From assembly GCA_963615055.1 (NCBI GenBank), contig CAVEFO010000009.1, positions 1 to 40,164 on the forward strand: DNA of 40,164 bases, read 5' to 3'. The position numbers and the translations under genes were made by a program. The notes under the pieces are model-generated. The model saw only the letters and a program-made list of their open reading frames with translations, made no database searches and had not been told where the DNA came from. Numbering within the stretch: position 1 is the stretch's first letter; each line of letters begins with the position of its first letter. This document shows, piece after piece, positions 32,083-40,025 of the stretch. The stretch comes from UBA1822 sp963615055 (GTDB taxonomy: Bacteria; Bacillota; Negativicutes; Veillonellales; Dialisteraceae).

Positions 32083-33443
32083 TCCGTTTCCTCTTCCTCC
32101 GCGACCGGCGCCGCTTCTGTCACCGTCACCAGCACCTTATCGATCCGACGGCGATCCAAATCGACGATTTCAAAGCGAAAACGGCCGTAATCTATCGTTT
32201 CCGTTTCCTTCGGAATATAGCCCAAGAGATAGACGAGGAAACCGCCGACCGTCTTGTAATAATCCTCCGCCTCGCCCGGCAGCTTCTCTTCGAGCTTGAA
32301 ATATTCCCTAAAATCGTCGATCCCGCAAAGTCCTTCCACGAGATAAGAATTGTCACTCCGCTTCAGAATGCGATCCGTGTCCTCCCGCTTTTCCGCTGCA
32401 TCGCCCGGCATATCCCCGACAATTTCTTCCAAAATATCGTGCAACGTCAGGAAACCGGAAAGACTGCCGTACTCGTCGATCACAATGGCTTCATGCACGC
32501 TTTTTTCACGAAACATCTGTAAAATTTTCACCAAGGTCAGCGTTTCGGGGATGTACACGGCCTGACGAATGCAGCGATGCACGGATTCTTTCACCGAAGC
32601 GCCTTTCCCGTTTTTGTGGATATCGCGCAGGACGTCACTGACGTCGACAATCCCCAGAAATTCATCCAAGGACTCATGGCCGACGGGAAGGCGATAATGG
32701 GTGCTCGTTTCCAGCATTTTCCAAATCTCCGCCTCTTCGGTTTCGATATCGATCCATTCGAGCTGCGTCCGGGCCGTCATGCAATCGGCCGCCGTGAGAT
32801 CATCGAGCTGAAAGACGCGGTCGACCAAATCCGGCTCCGCTTGGTCAAAGGTCCCCATGCTGGCTCCCTGACGCAGCAGCACGCGGATTTCCTCTTCGGA
32901 AACGGGCTTTTCTTCCTGCATATCGACGCCGAGCAGCCGGATGACCACCTTCGTCGACCAGTTGCTGAACAGAATGAGCGGGTAACTGATGCGCGAAAAG
33001 GTCAGCATCGGCTTGGCGATGAGGCACGACATTTCTTCGGCTTTCGCGATCGCGAGCCACTTCGGCGCCAGCTCTCCCAAAATCAGCGTCGCATAGCTGA
33101 CCAAAATCATGACAATCGTCATCGCCAGCCCCTGCGCATACGGCGCCAAAGCCGGCACGCACGACAAAAGCGACGCCAGAGGACCCGAAAGCGTCGCGCC
33201 GGAAAACATCCCCGTCAAAATCCCGATCGCCGTGATCCCGATCTGAATCGTGGAAAACAAATTCTCCGGGTTCTCCGCAATCTGCAGCGCGTACTCCGCT
33301 TTTTTGTTGCCGCTCTTGGCCATCTCGCGCAGCTTCGTCTTTCGCGCGCCGACGACCGCGATTTCCGTCATGGAAAACACGCCGTTCAAAAAAATCAAAA
33401 CAAAAATAATCAATAGTTCGGTCCCTATGTGGCCGTCGTCCAT
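32079..33443 (-). CDS. CorC/HlyC-family (CNNM, DUF21-CBS) membrane protein
   Basis: A 454-residue protein. An N-terminal DUF21 domain with about three or four membrane helices is followed by NGVFSMTEIAVVGARKTKL and LGELAPKWLA, typical of the family. Next come a CBS pair (DLTAADCMTARTQLEWI, then AIVIDEYGSLSGFLTLHDIL) and a C-terminal CorC_HlyC domain (SYLVEGLCGIDDFREYF). Relatives mediate magnesium or cobalt efflux; they are often mislabelled hemolysins. The start ATG 33443 follows AAAGGAT. Its stop overlaps the start of the lysine-tailed protein gene. Confidence 0.92.
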   Translation of the reverse strand: MDDGHIGTELLIIFVLIFLNGVFSMTEIAVVGARKTKLREMAKSGNKKAEYALQIAENPENLFSTIQIGITAIGILTGMFSGATLSGPLASLLSCVPALAPYAQGLAMTIVMILVSYATLILGELAPKWLAIAKAEEMSCLIAKPMLTFSRISYPLILFSNWSTKVVIRLLGVDMQEEKPVSEEEIRVLLRQGASMGTFDQAEPDLVDRVFQLDDLTAADCMTARTQLEWIDIETEEAEIWKMLETSTHYRLPVGHESLDEFLGIVDVSDVLRDIHKNGKGASVKESVHRCIRQAVYIPETLTLVKILQMFREKSVHEAIVIDEYGSLSGFLTLHDILEEIVGDMPGDAAEKREDTDRILKRSDNSYLVEGLCGIDDFREYFKLEEKLPGEAEDYYKTVGGFLVYLLGYIPKETETIDYGRFRFEIVDLDRRRIDKVLVTVTEAAPVAEEEETE

Positions 33444-33686
33444 ACAAATAAATCCTTTCTTTGAAGATAAATCAAAAATTTTTCGGCGCCGTTTCTGCTC
33501 GACGCGTCGAAAATCGTGACGAAAAAAAATCGCCACTTTGCCAAAATTATTATATCATGCTTTTCTCATTTTATTCTTTGTGTGTCCGGAAATCGTTTTA
33601 TTTTATTTTTGATGAATCGCATTTCCCTATATCGCAAACCCGTTTCTCGCATTACCAAAAATTTCCCGCGACCGATTTGGTGCAAT

Positions 33687-33724
33687 AAAAAATCCCGCAG
33701 TCCTATAAACTGCAGGATTTTTTT
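33687..33724 (-). terminator. Terminator of the tRNA pair
   Basis: AAAAATCC and GCAG (33687-33700) pair with CTGC and GGATTTTT (33710-33722), one base bulged. A and T runs on both sides make it usable in both directions; it lies directly after the tRNA-Arg 3' end. Confidence 0.85.
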
Positions 33725-33725
33725 G

Positions 33726-33803
33726 TGGTGACCCCGAAGGGATTCGAACCCCTGACACCTTGATTCGTAGTCAAGTGCTCTATCCAGACTGAGCTACGGA
33801 GCC
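33726..33803 (-). tRNA. tRNA-Arg (anticodon ACG)
   Basis: A 78-base tRNA with encoded CCA. The acceptor GGCTCCG pairs with CGGGGTC (with G-U pairs), the D arm is GCTC/GAGC, and the anticodon arm CTTGA/TCAAG encloses CTACGAA. The T arm is AGGGG-TTCGAAT-CCCTT. Anticodon ACG would be edited to ICG and read CGN codons. Confidence 0.97.
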
Positions 33804-33806
33804 ACA

Positions 33807-33882
33807 TGGCAGGGGCAGAGGGACTCAAACCCCCAACCAACGGTTTTGGAGACCGCTACTCTATCAATTGAGCTATGCCCCT
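33807..33882 (-). tRNA. tRNA-Trp (anticodon CCA)
   Basis: A 76-base tRNA with encoded CCA. The acceptor AGGGGCA pairs with TGCCCCT. The anticodon loop is CTCCAAA and the T loop TTTGAGT. It lies three bases upstream of tRNA-Arg in the same transcript. Confidence 0.97.
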
Positions 33883-34015
33883 TCGTCTCCCGTAAGGTGA
33901 CTCGTATATGATACCAGCGTTTCCGATATTTTGCAAGACTTATTTTTCTTTTTACCGATTCTTTCCCGTCCCGCTGCCGCGACCGCAAAAATTTTCCGAA
34001 ATTTTCCGCCGCCCC

Positions 34016-34044
34016 TTGTCATTATGGAAAAGATGGGATACTAT
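34016..34044 (+). promoter_or_regulatory. Promoter of the pilin operon
   Basis: TTGTCA (34016-34021), a 17-base spacer and TACTAT (34039-34044), 60 bases before the pilin start codon. Confidence 0.75.
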
Positions 34045-34104
34045 TAAAGAAGGAAAAATCCATCAGGACCAAACAAGTTTTCACCGGCGAAAGGAGAGGC
34101 GGAA

Positions 34105-34476
34105 ATGAAAAAACAGTTTCGACAAAAAGTGCGGCGCGGCTTTACGTTGATCGAGCTGATGATTGTCGTCGCCATTATCGGCATTCTGGCCGCCGTCGCG
34201 GTGCCGAATTTTATCCGCGCGACCGATGAGGCCAAGATTGCCCGCATCCGCGCGGATTTGGCGACGATTGGCACGGCGACCGAACTTTATTACGCCAAGC
34301 ACGGCAGCTATCCGACCTCTCTTTCCACTTTGGCCGACAAAACGGACGGGTATCTCAAATCCGTCCCGGAACCGCCGCAGGATGATTTGTCCTACACGGC
34401 CGGATCGGACGGGGAATGGACGTGCACGTTCAAAGGCGTGACGTATTCGTCCTACGGGACCTCTTCCGAGACATGA
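34105..34476 (+). CDS. Type IV pilin / major pseudopilin (GspG-like)
   Basis: A 123-residue prepilin. A basic leader ends in RRG, and cleavage leaves FTLIELMIVVAIIGILAAVA with Glu at position 5, the class III signal of pilins and pseudopilins. The small C-terminal domain (YYAKHGSYPTSLSTL and so on) resembles the GspG-type globular head. It is the likely main subunit of a fibre in the cell envelope. The start ATG 34105 follows AAAGGAGAGG. Its stop overlaps the peptidase start (ATGA). Confidence 0.93.
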   Translation: MKKQFRQKVRRGFTLIELMIVVAIIGILAAVAVPNFIRATDEAKIARIRADLATIGTATELYYAKHGSYPTSLSTLADKTDGYLKSVPEPPQDDLSYTAGSDGEWTCTFKGVTYSSYGTSSET

Positions 34477-34931
34477 CGACGGAGGTGGCCGCCGGCCTTC
34501 TCTTTTGCGTGCTTCTGTGGCTGCCCGCCAAAGAGGATTGGACGACCGGCTTCATTTCCGATTGGCAAACGGGACTCTTGGCGGCATTCGGATTTTTATA
34601 TTGGATTTGGACGGGGACACCGGCCTCCCTTTGGGCGGCTGTCCTCGTTTTTCTTTTCTTCGGGACTTTATTTTTTCTGTTTCGCGGCGCCATGGGCAGC
34701 GGAGACATCTTTTTGGCGGGCGCGATTTCCTTGTGGCTTTCGCCGGAAGCCTCCGCTGTTTTTGTGTGGCTGTCCTTTCTTTTGGGCGCCGCCGGCGCAC
34801 TTCTTTTGATTTTGTTTCACATGAAACAATTTTCGGACGGTCTTTGTTTCGCGCCGTTTATGTGTACGGCCGGCGCGATTTCTTATTTTTGGGGCGAACG
34901 GTTATGGGACGGCTGGCTCGGCTTCTTTTGA
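34473..34931 (+). CDS. Prepilin peptidase, A24 type, minimal form
   Basis: A 152-residue membrane protein with about five helices. It contains the GxGD aspartate motif (FRGAMGSGDIFLAGA, about residues 71-85) and an earlier aspartate region (AKEDWTTGFISDWQT), the two catalytic aspartates of type IV prepilin peptidases. The N-terminal methyltransferase/zinc domain of PilD-type enzymes is absent. It would remove the leaders of the pilin-like proteins around it. Its first residues overlap the pilin stop, and its end overlaps the next gene by 28 bases. Confidence 0.82.
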   Translation: MTTEVAAGLLFCVLLWLPAKEDWTTGFISDWQTGLLAAFGFLYWIWTGTPASLWAAVLVFLFFGTLFFLFRGAMGSGDIFLAGAISLWLSPEASAVFVWLSFLLGAAGALLLILFHMKQFSDGLCFAPFMCTAGAISYFWGERLWDGWLGFF

Positions 34932-35395
34932 AACGGCGCCGCGGCCTTTTGATGGCAGAGCTCCTCATCACGGTCGCCATCGCCTGCCTTGCTACGGCCA
35001 TTCTTTTGCCGAAACTATACGCCTGGCACCAAGAGAGACTTTTGACGGCGATCACGGAAGAAATTTGCGCTCTCATCCGCACGACGCAAGCCCAGGCGCG
35101 GACACGAAGCCGCATTCAAATCGGATCCCCCACACGCACGCTCCGATTCACCAGTGTCGACGGGCGTGTACGCTACCGATCCTATCTGGGCACGACCGTC
35201 ACGACGCCATCCGGCTATCTCCCGGAAGGCTTCCTGCTGCAACCCGCCTATGCGGAGCTCAGTTTCAATGTCAATGGATTTCCCAAAAACGAAAAAAATT
35301 ATACCATCACCGTGATGCCGACGGATCAATCTCACGCCCGCCGGATTACGATTGCCCGATATACCGGGCGGATACGGGTGGAAGATGTGTGGTAG
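34904..35395 (+). CDS. Minor pseudopilin (GspH/FimT-like)
   Basis: A 163-residue prepilin-like protein. The leader ends KRRRG, and the mature end is LLMAELLITVAIACLATAIL with Glu at position 5. The C-terminal part (RIQIGSPTRTLRFTSVDGRV) looks like a GspH/FimT beta domain. The start ATG 34904 lies inside the end of the peptidase gene. Confidence 0.82.
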   Translation: MGRLARLLLKRRRGLLMAELLITVAIACLATAILLPKLYAWHQERLLTAITEEICALIRTTQAQARTRSRIQIGSPTRTLRFTSVDGRVRYRSYLGTTVTTPSGYLPEGFLLQPAYAELSFNVNGFPKNEKNYTITVMPTDQSHARRITIARYTGRIRVEDVW

Positions 35396-35768
35396 AAACG
35401 GATTCTTTCTCATCTGGGCCGAGCTTTCTGTCTGCCTCGTGCTCCTACTGGCGGCCGCCGTCGGCTTTGCCTGCGTCCACGCCATTCGCTATGTCACGGC
35501 GGCTAAGCGGGAAACGACGGCGCTTCTCCTGGCCGAAGAGACATTGGAAACGATGAAGTACAACGCGCGTTTCGATGCCGCACTTCCCATCGCAAGCACG
35601 ACCACACGAAACGGCCATTCCTTCCGGATTGATACGGAAAGCGGCACGGAGAATGTTTCCGGGATTTCCGTATCCTTTGCGCAAGTCGTCGTCACGGACG
35701 AGGACGGCCGTGAATGTCGATTCCGGATCCTGACGAGGCCCGCCCCGGAAGAGGAGGACACCGAATGA
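35385..35768 (+). CDS. Minor pseudopilin (GspI/PilV-like), unusual signal
   Basis: A 127-residue protein with a short leader MCGRNG and then FFLIWAELSVCLVLLLAAAV. The conserved glutamate would be at position 7 instead of 5, as if WA were inserted. This could change methylation or assembly. The body (TALLLAEETLETMKYNARFD) resembles GspI/PilV proteins. It overlaps the previous gene by 11 bases and the next by 4. Confidence 0.72.
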   Translation: MCGRNGFFLIWAELSVCLVLLLAAAVGFACVHAIRYVTAAKRETTALLLAEETLETMKYNARFDAALPIASTTTRNGHSFRIDTESGTENVSGISVSFAQVVVTDEDGRECRFRILTRPAPEEEDTE

Positions 35769-36298
35769 AACGGCGCGGATTTTTGATGACGGAGGCCCTC
35801 TTGGCTTTAGGCATTCTGTCTTTGGTCGCCGTCGCTGCGTTTCCTTTAATCGGACGTGTCGGGGAGGTCGTGACAAATGTCCAGCGCCGGATGCGTTGCC
35901 GGGAAGACGCCCTTTTCTCAGCGCAATACACGGCGGAAGCCGCCCGTTTCGCCTTGGCGCGCACGACGGCGACGGAGACGACGGCCGCCGATACCTATAC
36001 GTTCAAACGGGAATCCGACAATAACGGGATTCAAAATTTTGGTTTTTCCGTATCCGGCGGCATTCTACGCTTCGATGTCTACCGCGGCGGCTCGCAACCA
36101 TTGACGGGCGACGCCGAGACCCACCCGGAATACGTCGTCCGCCGCGGCGAGCGCGCCTCTTATTTCACGACGCAACCCGGCGGCCTTCTGCAAATATCCT
36201 ACCAAATACTTCGCCGGGAAACGGGCGAAAATTTTATCGTGGAAACGGCGGTCTTGCCGGTCTATGATTTTTTACTGGCGGGGGATTATTTTGAATAG
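35765..36298 (+). CDS. Minor pseudopilin (GspJ/PilW-like)
   Basis: A 177-residue prepilin-like protein. The leader is MKRRG, and the mature end FLMTEALLALGILSLVAVAA has Glu at position 5. The larger beta-rich C-terminal domain fits GspJ/PilW. The start ATG overlaps the previous stop (ATGA). Confidence 0.8.
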   Translation: MKRRGFLMTEALLALGILSLVAVAAFPLIGRVGEVVTNVQRRMRCREDALFSAQYTAEAARFALARTTATETTAADTYTFKRESDNNGIQNFGFSVSGGILRFDVYRGGSQPLTGDAETHPEYVVRRGERASYFTTQPGGLLQISYQILRRETGENFIVETAVLPVYDFLLAGDYFE

Positions 36299-36692
36299 AA
36301 AAGGATTTATCGCGCTGTGGCTCTTGACGGCTTTTGCCGCGCTGCTCTCGGTGGCGGCGACGCTTCTCTACGGCGCCGCGCAGGGCGTCCGCGATACAGC
36401 GGAGTACCGAAACGGGCTGGCCGCGCAGTACGCCGCCGAAAGCGGAGCCGTCTGGGCGCTTTCCTACCTTCGCCGAAATGCATTTCCTGAAGAAAAGCAA
36501 GAAGAAACGATTCGGATTGACGAAAACGTCATCTGTCTTGTCACGTTCCACAAGGAAACGGCCGGCCACTATATCGATCTGGCCGGAGAAAAAACGGACA
36601 CCGGCTCCGTGCGCTATTTGCAACTCACCGTGGAAAAAGACGAAACCGGCGTCCGCGTGCTGACGGCGAGCAATATCAGGGAGTTGTTTTAA
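36291..36692 (+). CDS. Minor pseudopilin (GspK/PilX-like)
   Basis: A 133-residue protein from a likely TTG start at 36291 (GGGGGA upstream): MNRKG, then FIALWLLTAFAALLSVAATL. No glutamate is at position 5, as is typical of the tip subunit GspK. EYRNGLAAQYAAESGAVWAL is the usual PilX/GspK segment. It overlaps the previous gene by eight bases. Confidence 0.78.
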   Translation: MNRKGFIALWLLTAFAALLSVAATLLYGAAQGVRDTAEYRNGLAAQYAAESGAVWALSYLRRNAFPEEKQEETIRIDENVICLVTFHKETAGHYIDLAGEKTDTGSVRYLQLTVEKDETGVRVLTASNIRELF

Positions 36693-36693
36693 T

Positions 36694-37971
36694 ATGAAAT
36701 TTTTATCAAATTCCTTTCAGACGGTATGCATTCCCGCCAAAGACTTCACGTTCTTCGCGGAAGTGTCGGACGGGAAATTTTTGCGCTACGAGTTTTTCAA
36801 GGAAACGGATCCCGCCGCCGTGATGCTCTCCGCCAAAGCGGCCGGATTTTCCGGAAAACGCATCACCTTGGCCGCGACCTTCTCCGATTTTCGCATCAAG
36901 CTTGCGACCTTCCCCGACATGCCCGAAGACGAACTGGCCTCGACCTTGCAATGGGAACAGGACACCCTTTTCTCTCTGCCGGACGCCGAAATGCGCACGC
37001 ACGTGTTATCTCACTCGCCGGACGGATACCGCCTCCTCGCCGCCGCGCTCCCCCGCGAGACGATCACTCGCTGGCAAGACGCCGCCGCAAGCGCCGGGAA
37101 ACGGATTGCCCACATCCGCCCCGTCTTTTCCCCGAAAAATTTTCCCGCGCCCGGTGCCGTATTCCTCTGCGGAAAATCTTCGGCACGCGTGCTTGTCGCA
37201 GACGATCACGGCACGATTGCCGCCAAAACCGTAAAAATGTCCGAGGAAGAGGCCATCAGAAACATTTCGGAAAGCGCGCCGGATTTTCTTTGGTGTCCCA
37301 TGACCGATTGCGGCGACAATGCGCAAACCGCATGGCACGAAATATTTTTCTCGAAAGAAAATGTTTCACATGAAACATTTCAAAAAGAATTGTACCTGTC
37401 TCTTGCGCTCCGACTGACCGACGAAAACTCGATCGATTTTGCCGCGCCGCGCGATGCCCGCAACGTATTTGCGCGATGGAAGACCGAAAGCGAGCTGTGG
37501 GCCATCGCTGCCGGTATTTCCTTTTTGCTTTTCGGCGCCGCCGCCGGCGAATACCTATTCGAAACGCAATCGTACCAAGACGCACTCACAAAACAAGCCG
37601 CGCTCGCAGATATCCGCGCCGCCATGCAAAAGACACGCGAGACGGAGCGCACCCGCAAAGCCGAGATGAAAGAATGTCGCCTCTTCTTTGCCGAAAACGG
37701 CGATTGGGAGAAAAAACTCGTGACGCTGGCCGATGTCCTGCCCGCCGGCGTCACGATTACGGCCATTGAAAGAGAGCGCGACATTCAGATTCGCGGCACG
37801 GCGACAAAATCCGAGGACGTGAACACACTTGCCCGGCTGCTTTCCCTTTCTTGGGATCAAAACGTCCGCCGCGAATCCGTGAAACGCGAAGACGGCCGCG
37901 CGCTGCTCCGATTTACGCTCCGCGCGGAAAAGGGCAAAAAGGAGGCATCCCGTGAAGCTGATGAAAAATAA
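36694..37971 (+). CDS. PilM-PilN fusion (GspL-like) assembly protein
   Basis: A 425-residue protein. Residues 1-250 are a cytoplasmic actin-like PilM-type part (ITLAATFSDFRIKLATFPDM, LQWEQDTLFSLPDAEM). A single membrane helix lies near 268-290 (LWAIAAGISFLLFGAAAGEY). A coiled coil and a PilN-like periplasmic domain follow (VTLADVLPAGVTITAIERER...). In pili PilM and PilN are usually separate; in type II secretion GspL combines both. It would link the cytoplasmic motor to the inner-membrane platform. It starts one base after the GspK-like stop. Confidence 0.82.
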   Translation: MKFLSNSFQTVCIPAKDFTFFAEVSDGKFLRYEFFKETDPAAVMLSAKAAGFSGKRITLAATFSDFRIKLATFPDMPEDELASTLQWEQDTLFSLPDAEMRTHVLSHSPDGYRLLAAALPRETITRWQDAAASAGKRIAHIRPVFSPKNFPAPGAVFLCGKSSARVLVADDHGTIAAKTVKMSEEEAIRNISESAPDFLWCPMTDCGDNAQTAWHEIFFSKENVSHETFQKELYLSLALRLTDENSIDFAAPRDARNVFARWKTESELWAIAAGISFLLFGAAAGEYLFETQSYQDALTKQAALADIRAAMQKTRETERTRKAEMKECRLFFAENGDWEKKLVTLADVLPAGVTITAIERERDIQIRGTATKSEDVNTLARLLSLSWDQNVRRESVKREDGRALLRFTLRAEKGKKEASREADEK

Positions 37972-38413
37972 AAAAGAAATTTTCGGCGCCGCCGCCATTC
38001 TCTTTCTCCTTGCCGCCGCCGCCCTCCATTTCGCCGCCGAAGACAAAAAACAAATGACCGCGCAGCTGACCCTCGAAAATCAACTCGTCGAGACATTTCA
38101 AGCGCCGACCGCGCCCCCCGTTTCCCCGTTTCCAAACATGGCCGATGTATCCCGCGCCGCCGAAGACTTGGCCGCCGCCGGCATTCGGATTGAGACCGTC
38201 AGCGAAAATGCGCCCACGCCGCAAAAGCACGGAGACATTTTGCGCCTGTCCCTTTCCGGCACGGCCGATTTTGCCTCGCTCCTTGAAATGTTTGATATAA
38301 TACAAGAAAAAGAACGGTGGATGTGCCTCACCTTCCGCAAAATCGTGCGCGAAGGCGACCGGCTGCGTTTTGAGGCGGAGCTTACGGCATATCGGGGCAG
38401 GAGTCGCGAATGA
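37952..38413 (+). CDS. PilO/GspM-like inner-membrane assembly protein
   Basis: A 153-residue protein: a short cytoplasmic end, one membrane helix (FGAAAILFLLAAAALHFA), a helical linker and a small ferredoxin-like domain (DILRLSLSGTADFASLLEMF). Size and layout match PilO/GspM, the partner of PilN/GspL. The start is GTG 37952 with GGAGG six bases upstream, overlapping the GspL-like gene by 20 bases. Confidence 0.8.
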   Translation: MKLMKNKKEIFGAAAILFLLAAAALHFAAEDKKQMTAQLTLENQLVETFQAPTAPPVSPFPNMADVSRAAEDLAAAGIRIETVSENAPTPQKHGDILRLSLSGTADFASLLEMFDIIQEKERWMCLTFRKIVREGDRLRFEAELTAYRGRSRE

Positions 38414-38970
38414 AGAAACGAAACATTGTCTTAATCGGTCCGATGGGGACCGGAAAATCCCGTGCCGCGAAAATTTTGGCGGAAAATTTCGGCTGGCAAC
38501 TCGCGGACACGGACCGCATTTTGGAGCGCCTCACGGGCCAAAAAATGGCGGCCTACTGGGAGCGCGTCGGGCAAAAACGATTTGAAGAAACGGAAATGGA
38601 CGTCGTGAATCACGTTCGTTTCTATCATGAAGCCGTCATCGCCATGGGCGGCAATTTCCCCATGACGGAAGAAAAATTCCGCCTCCTTTCGGAATACGGC
38701 CTCGTCGCGCTGCTCATTGCACGCCCGTTTCGTCTGGCCGAGCGCGTCTCCAAACGAATCGGAAAGCGTCCGACGATGGACTACTCCAATGTGGACGGTT
38801 ACGTCAGAAAAATGCGCAGCCAATGGGAATCTTGGAAACCGCGCGCCGACATCGTGGTGAATACGACGAACCGCCAGCCCACGCAGACGGCGCTTTTGAT
38901 CACGCAATACATCGAGACGCACCGCATCGAATTTGTGGCGCGTTTCCCGGAAAACCAAAGGGAGCGATGA
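38410..38970 (+). CDS. Shikimate-kinase-like P-loop kinase
   Basis: A 186-residue protein. The P-loop GPMGTGKS is near residue 10, ADTDRILE matches the shikimate-binding aspartate, and KRFEETE the arginine/glutamate region. The usual GGG shikimate motif reads AMGGNFP here. The lid region GKRPTM and a terminal ADIVVNT follow. It probably phosphorylates shikimate (AroK), but the altered motif leaves another substrate possible. The start overlaps the PilO-like stop (ATGA). An aroK gene also follows pilMNOPQ in many gammaproteobacteria. Confidence 0.75.
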   Translation: MKKRNIVLIGPMGTGKSRAAKILAENFGWQLADTDRILERLTGQKMAAYWERVGQKRFEETEMDVVNHVRFYHEAVIAMGGNFPMTEEKFRLLSEYGLVALLIARPFRLAERVSKRIGKRPTMDYSNVDGYVRKMRSQWESWKPRADIVVNTTNRQPTQTALLITQYIETHRIEFVARFPENQRER

Positions 38971-38973
38971 ATC

Positions 38974-39936
38974 ATGAAAATCGGCATTTTGACAAGCGGC
39001 GGCGATGCACCGGGCATGAATGCGGCCATTCGCAGCGCCGTGCGCACAGCGATAGCGAAAGGCGCGGAGCCCATCGGCATTTTCCGCGGCTACGAAGGAC
39101 TCACAAAGGAAGAAATCACGACCCTTTCTTGGCGTGACGTCGGCGGCATCGAAGTCCGCGGCGGCACGATACTCAAGACGGCGCGGTTTCTTCCTTTTTT
39201 AGAGGAAACCATGCAGCAAAAAGCCGCCGATATTTTGCGGAAACAAAACATCGACGCCCTTCTCGTCATCGGCGGAGACGGCTCCATGCGCGGCGCGGCC
39301 TCTTTGGAAACGCGCGGCATTCCGACCGCCGTCGTCCCCGCGACGATTGACAACGACATGCCCGGCACGGAAGACACGATTGGCTACGACACCGCCATGA
39401 ATACGGCGCTCTACGCCATCCGCAAAATCCGCGACACCGCATCCGCCCACGAACGGGCCGCCGTCCTGGAAGTCATGGGGCACCACGCCGGCCACATCGC
39501 CCTTGCGGCAGGCCTTGCCGGCGGCGCGGAATTTATCCTCGTCCCGGAAATCCCCTTCCATGAAAAAGAAATAGCCGAAAAACTCCTCGCCCTCACAAAA
39601 GCCGGCCGCACGAATTGCATCCTCATCTGCGCGGAAGGCGCGGCCCACGCCCACGAACTCGCCGCGCGCCTTTCTGTGGAAACGAATCTCGAAATCTCCG
39701 CGACGAACCTCGGCTACATCCAAAGAGGCGGCGCCCCGTCCGCCCACGATTCCATCCTGGCGACCACCCTGGCCGCCGCCGCGACAAAATCCCTCCTCAC
39801 CGGAAAACACGGTTTCCTCGCCGGCATTCACCAAGGAAACATACAAGAAATTTCCTACGAAGAAGCGTTTACAAGGAAGCGGACGCTGCCGAAAGAACTC
39901 TGGGATCTCGGCCGAGAAATCGGAACGGGGCGTTGA
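38974..39936 (+). CDS. pfkA: 6-phosphofructokinase
   Basis: A 320-residue glycolytic enzyme of the bacterial PfkA type. ILTSGGDAPGMNAAIR opens the protein. IGGDGSMRGA carries the glycine typical of ATP users. PATIDNDMPGTEDTIGYDTA contains the catalytic aspartate region. LEVMGHHAGHIAL and NLGYIQRGGAPSAHD are also canonical. PATIDND instead of the more common PGTIDND is a small deviation; ATP dependence is favoured but not certain. It starts three bases after the kinase stop. No clear terminator follows before the IS remnant. Confidence 0.95.
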   Translation: MKIGILTSGGDAPGMNAAIRSAVRTAIAKGAEPIGIFRGYEGLTKEEITTLSWRDVGGIEVRGGTILKTARFLPFLEETMQQKAADILRKQNIDALLVIGGDGSMRGAASLETRGIPTAVVPATIDNDMPGTEDTIGYDTAMNTALYAIRKIRDTASAHERAAVLEVMGHHAGHIALAAGLAGGAEFILVPEIPFHEKEIAEKLLALTKAGRTNCILICAEGAAHAHELAARLSVETNLEISATNLGYIQRGGAPSAHDSILATTLAAAATKSLLTGKHGFLAGIHQGNIQEISYEEAFTRKRTLPKELWDLGREIGTGR

Positions 39937-39960
39937 AACAAAAAATGAGAGGCACAAGGC

Positions 39961-40025
39961 TGTGACTCCCGAAAATTAACTTTGTCAGCGAGACATTTCA
40001 CCGTCTCGCTGATTTTATTTGGCAT
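39961..40025 (-). mobile_element. Solo IS3-type right end (remnant)
   Basis: The tip TGTGACTCCCGAAAATTAAC (39961-39980), ACTTTGTCAGCGAGACA, the hairpin AGCGAGAC/GTCTCGCT (39987-40010) and GATTTTATTTGGCATGAG align with the reverse complement of 1-93 with scattered changes. The rest of the element is absent and unrelated coding sequence begins at about 40026. Confidence 0.65.

Noticed and set aside
34904..35395. Longer form of the GspH-like protein starting near 34505
   Set aside because: The extra 133 codons lie wholly inside the prepilin peptidase gene in another frame. The pilin signal fits only the start at 34904.
36694..37971. Frame error joining separate pilM and pilN genes
   Set aside because: The frame is continuous, with a single membrane helix between a PilM-like and a PilN-like part. 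This matches GspL architecture, so a genuine fusion is more likely.
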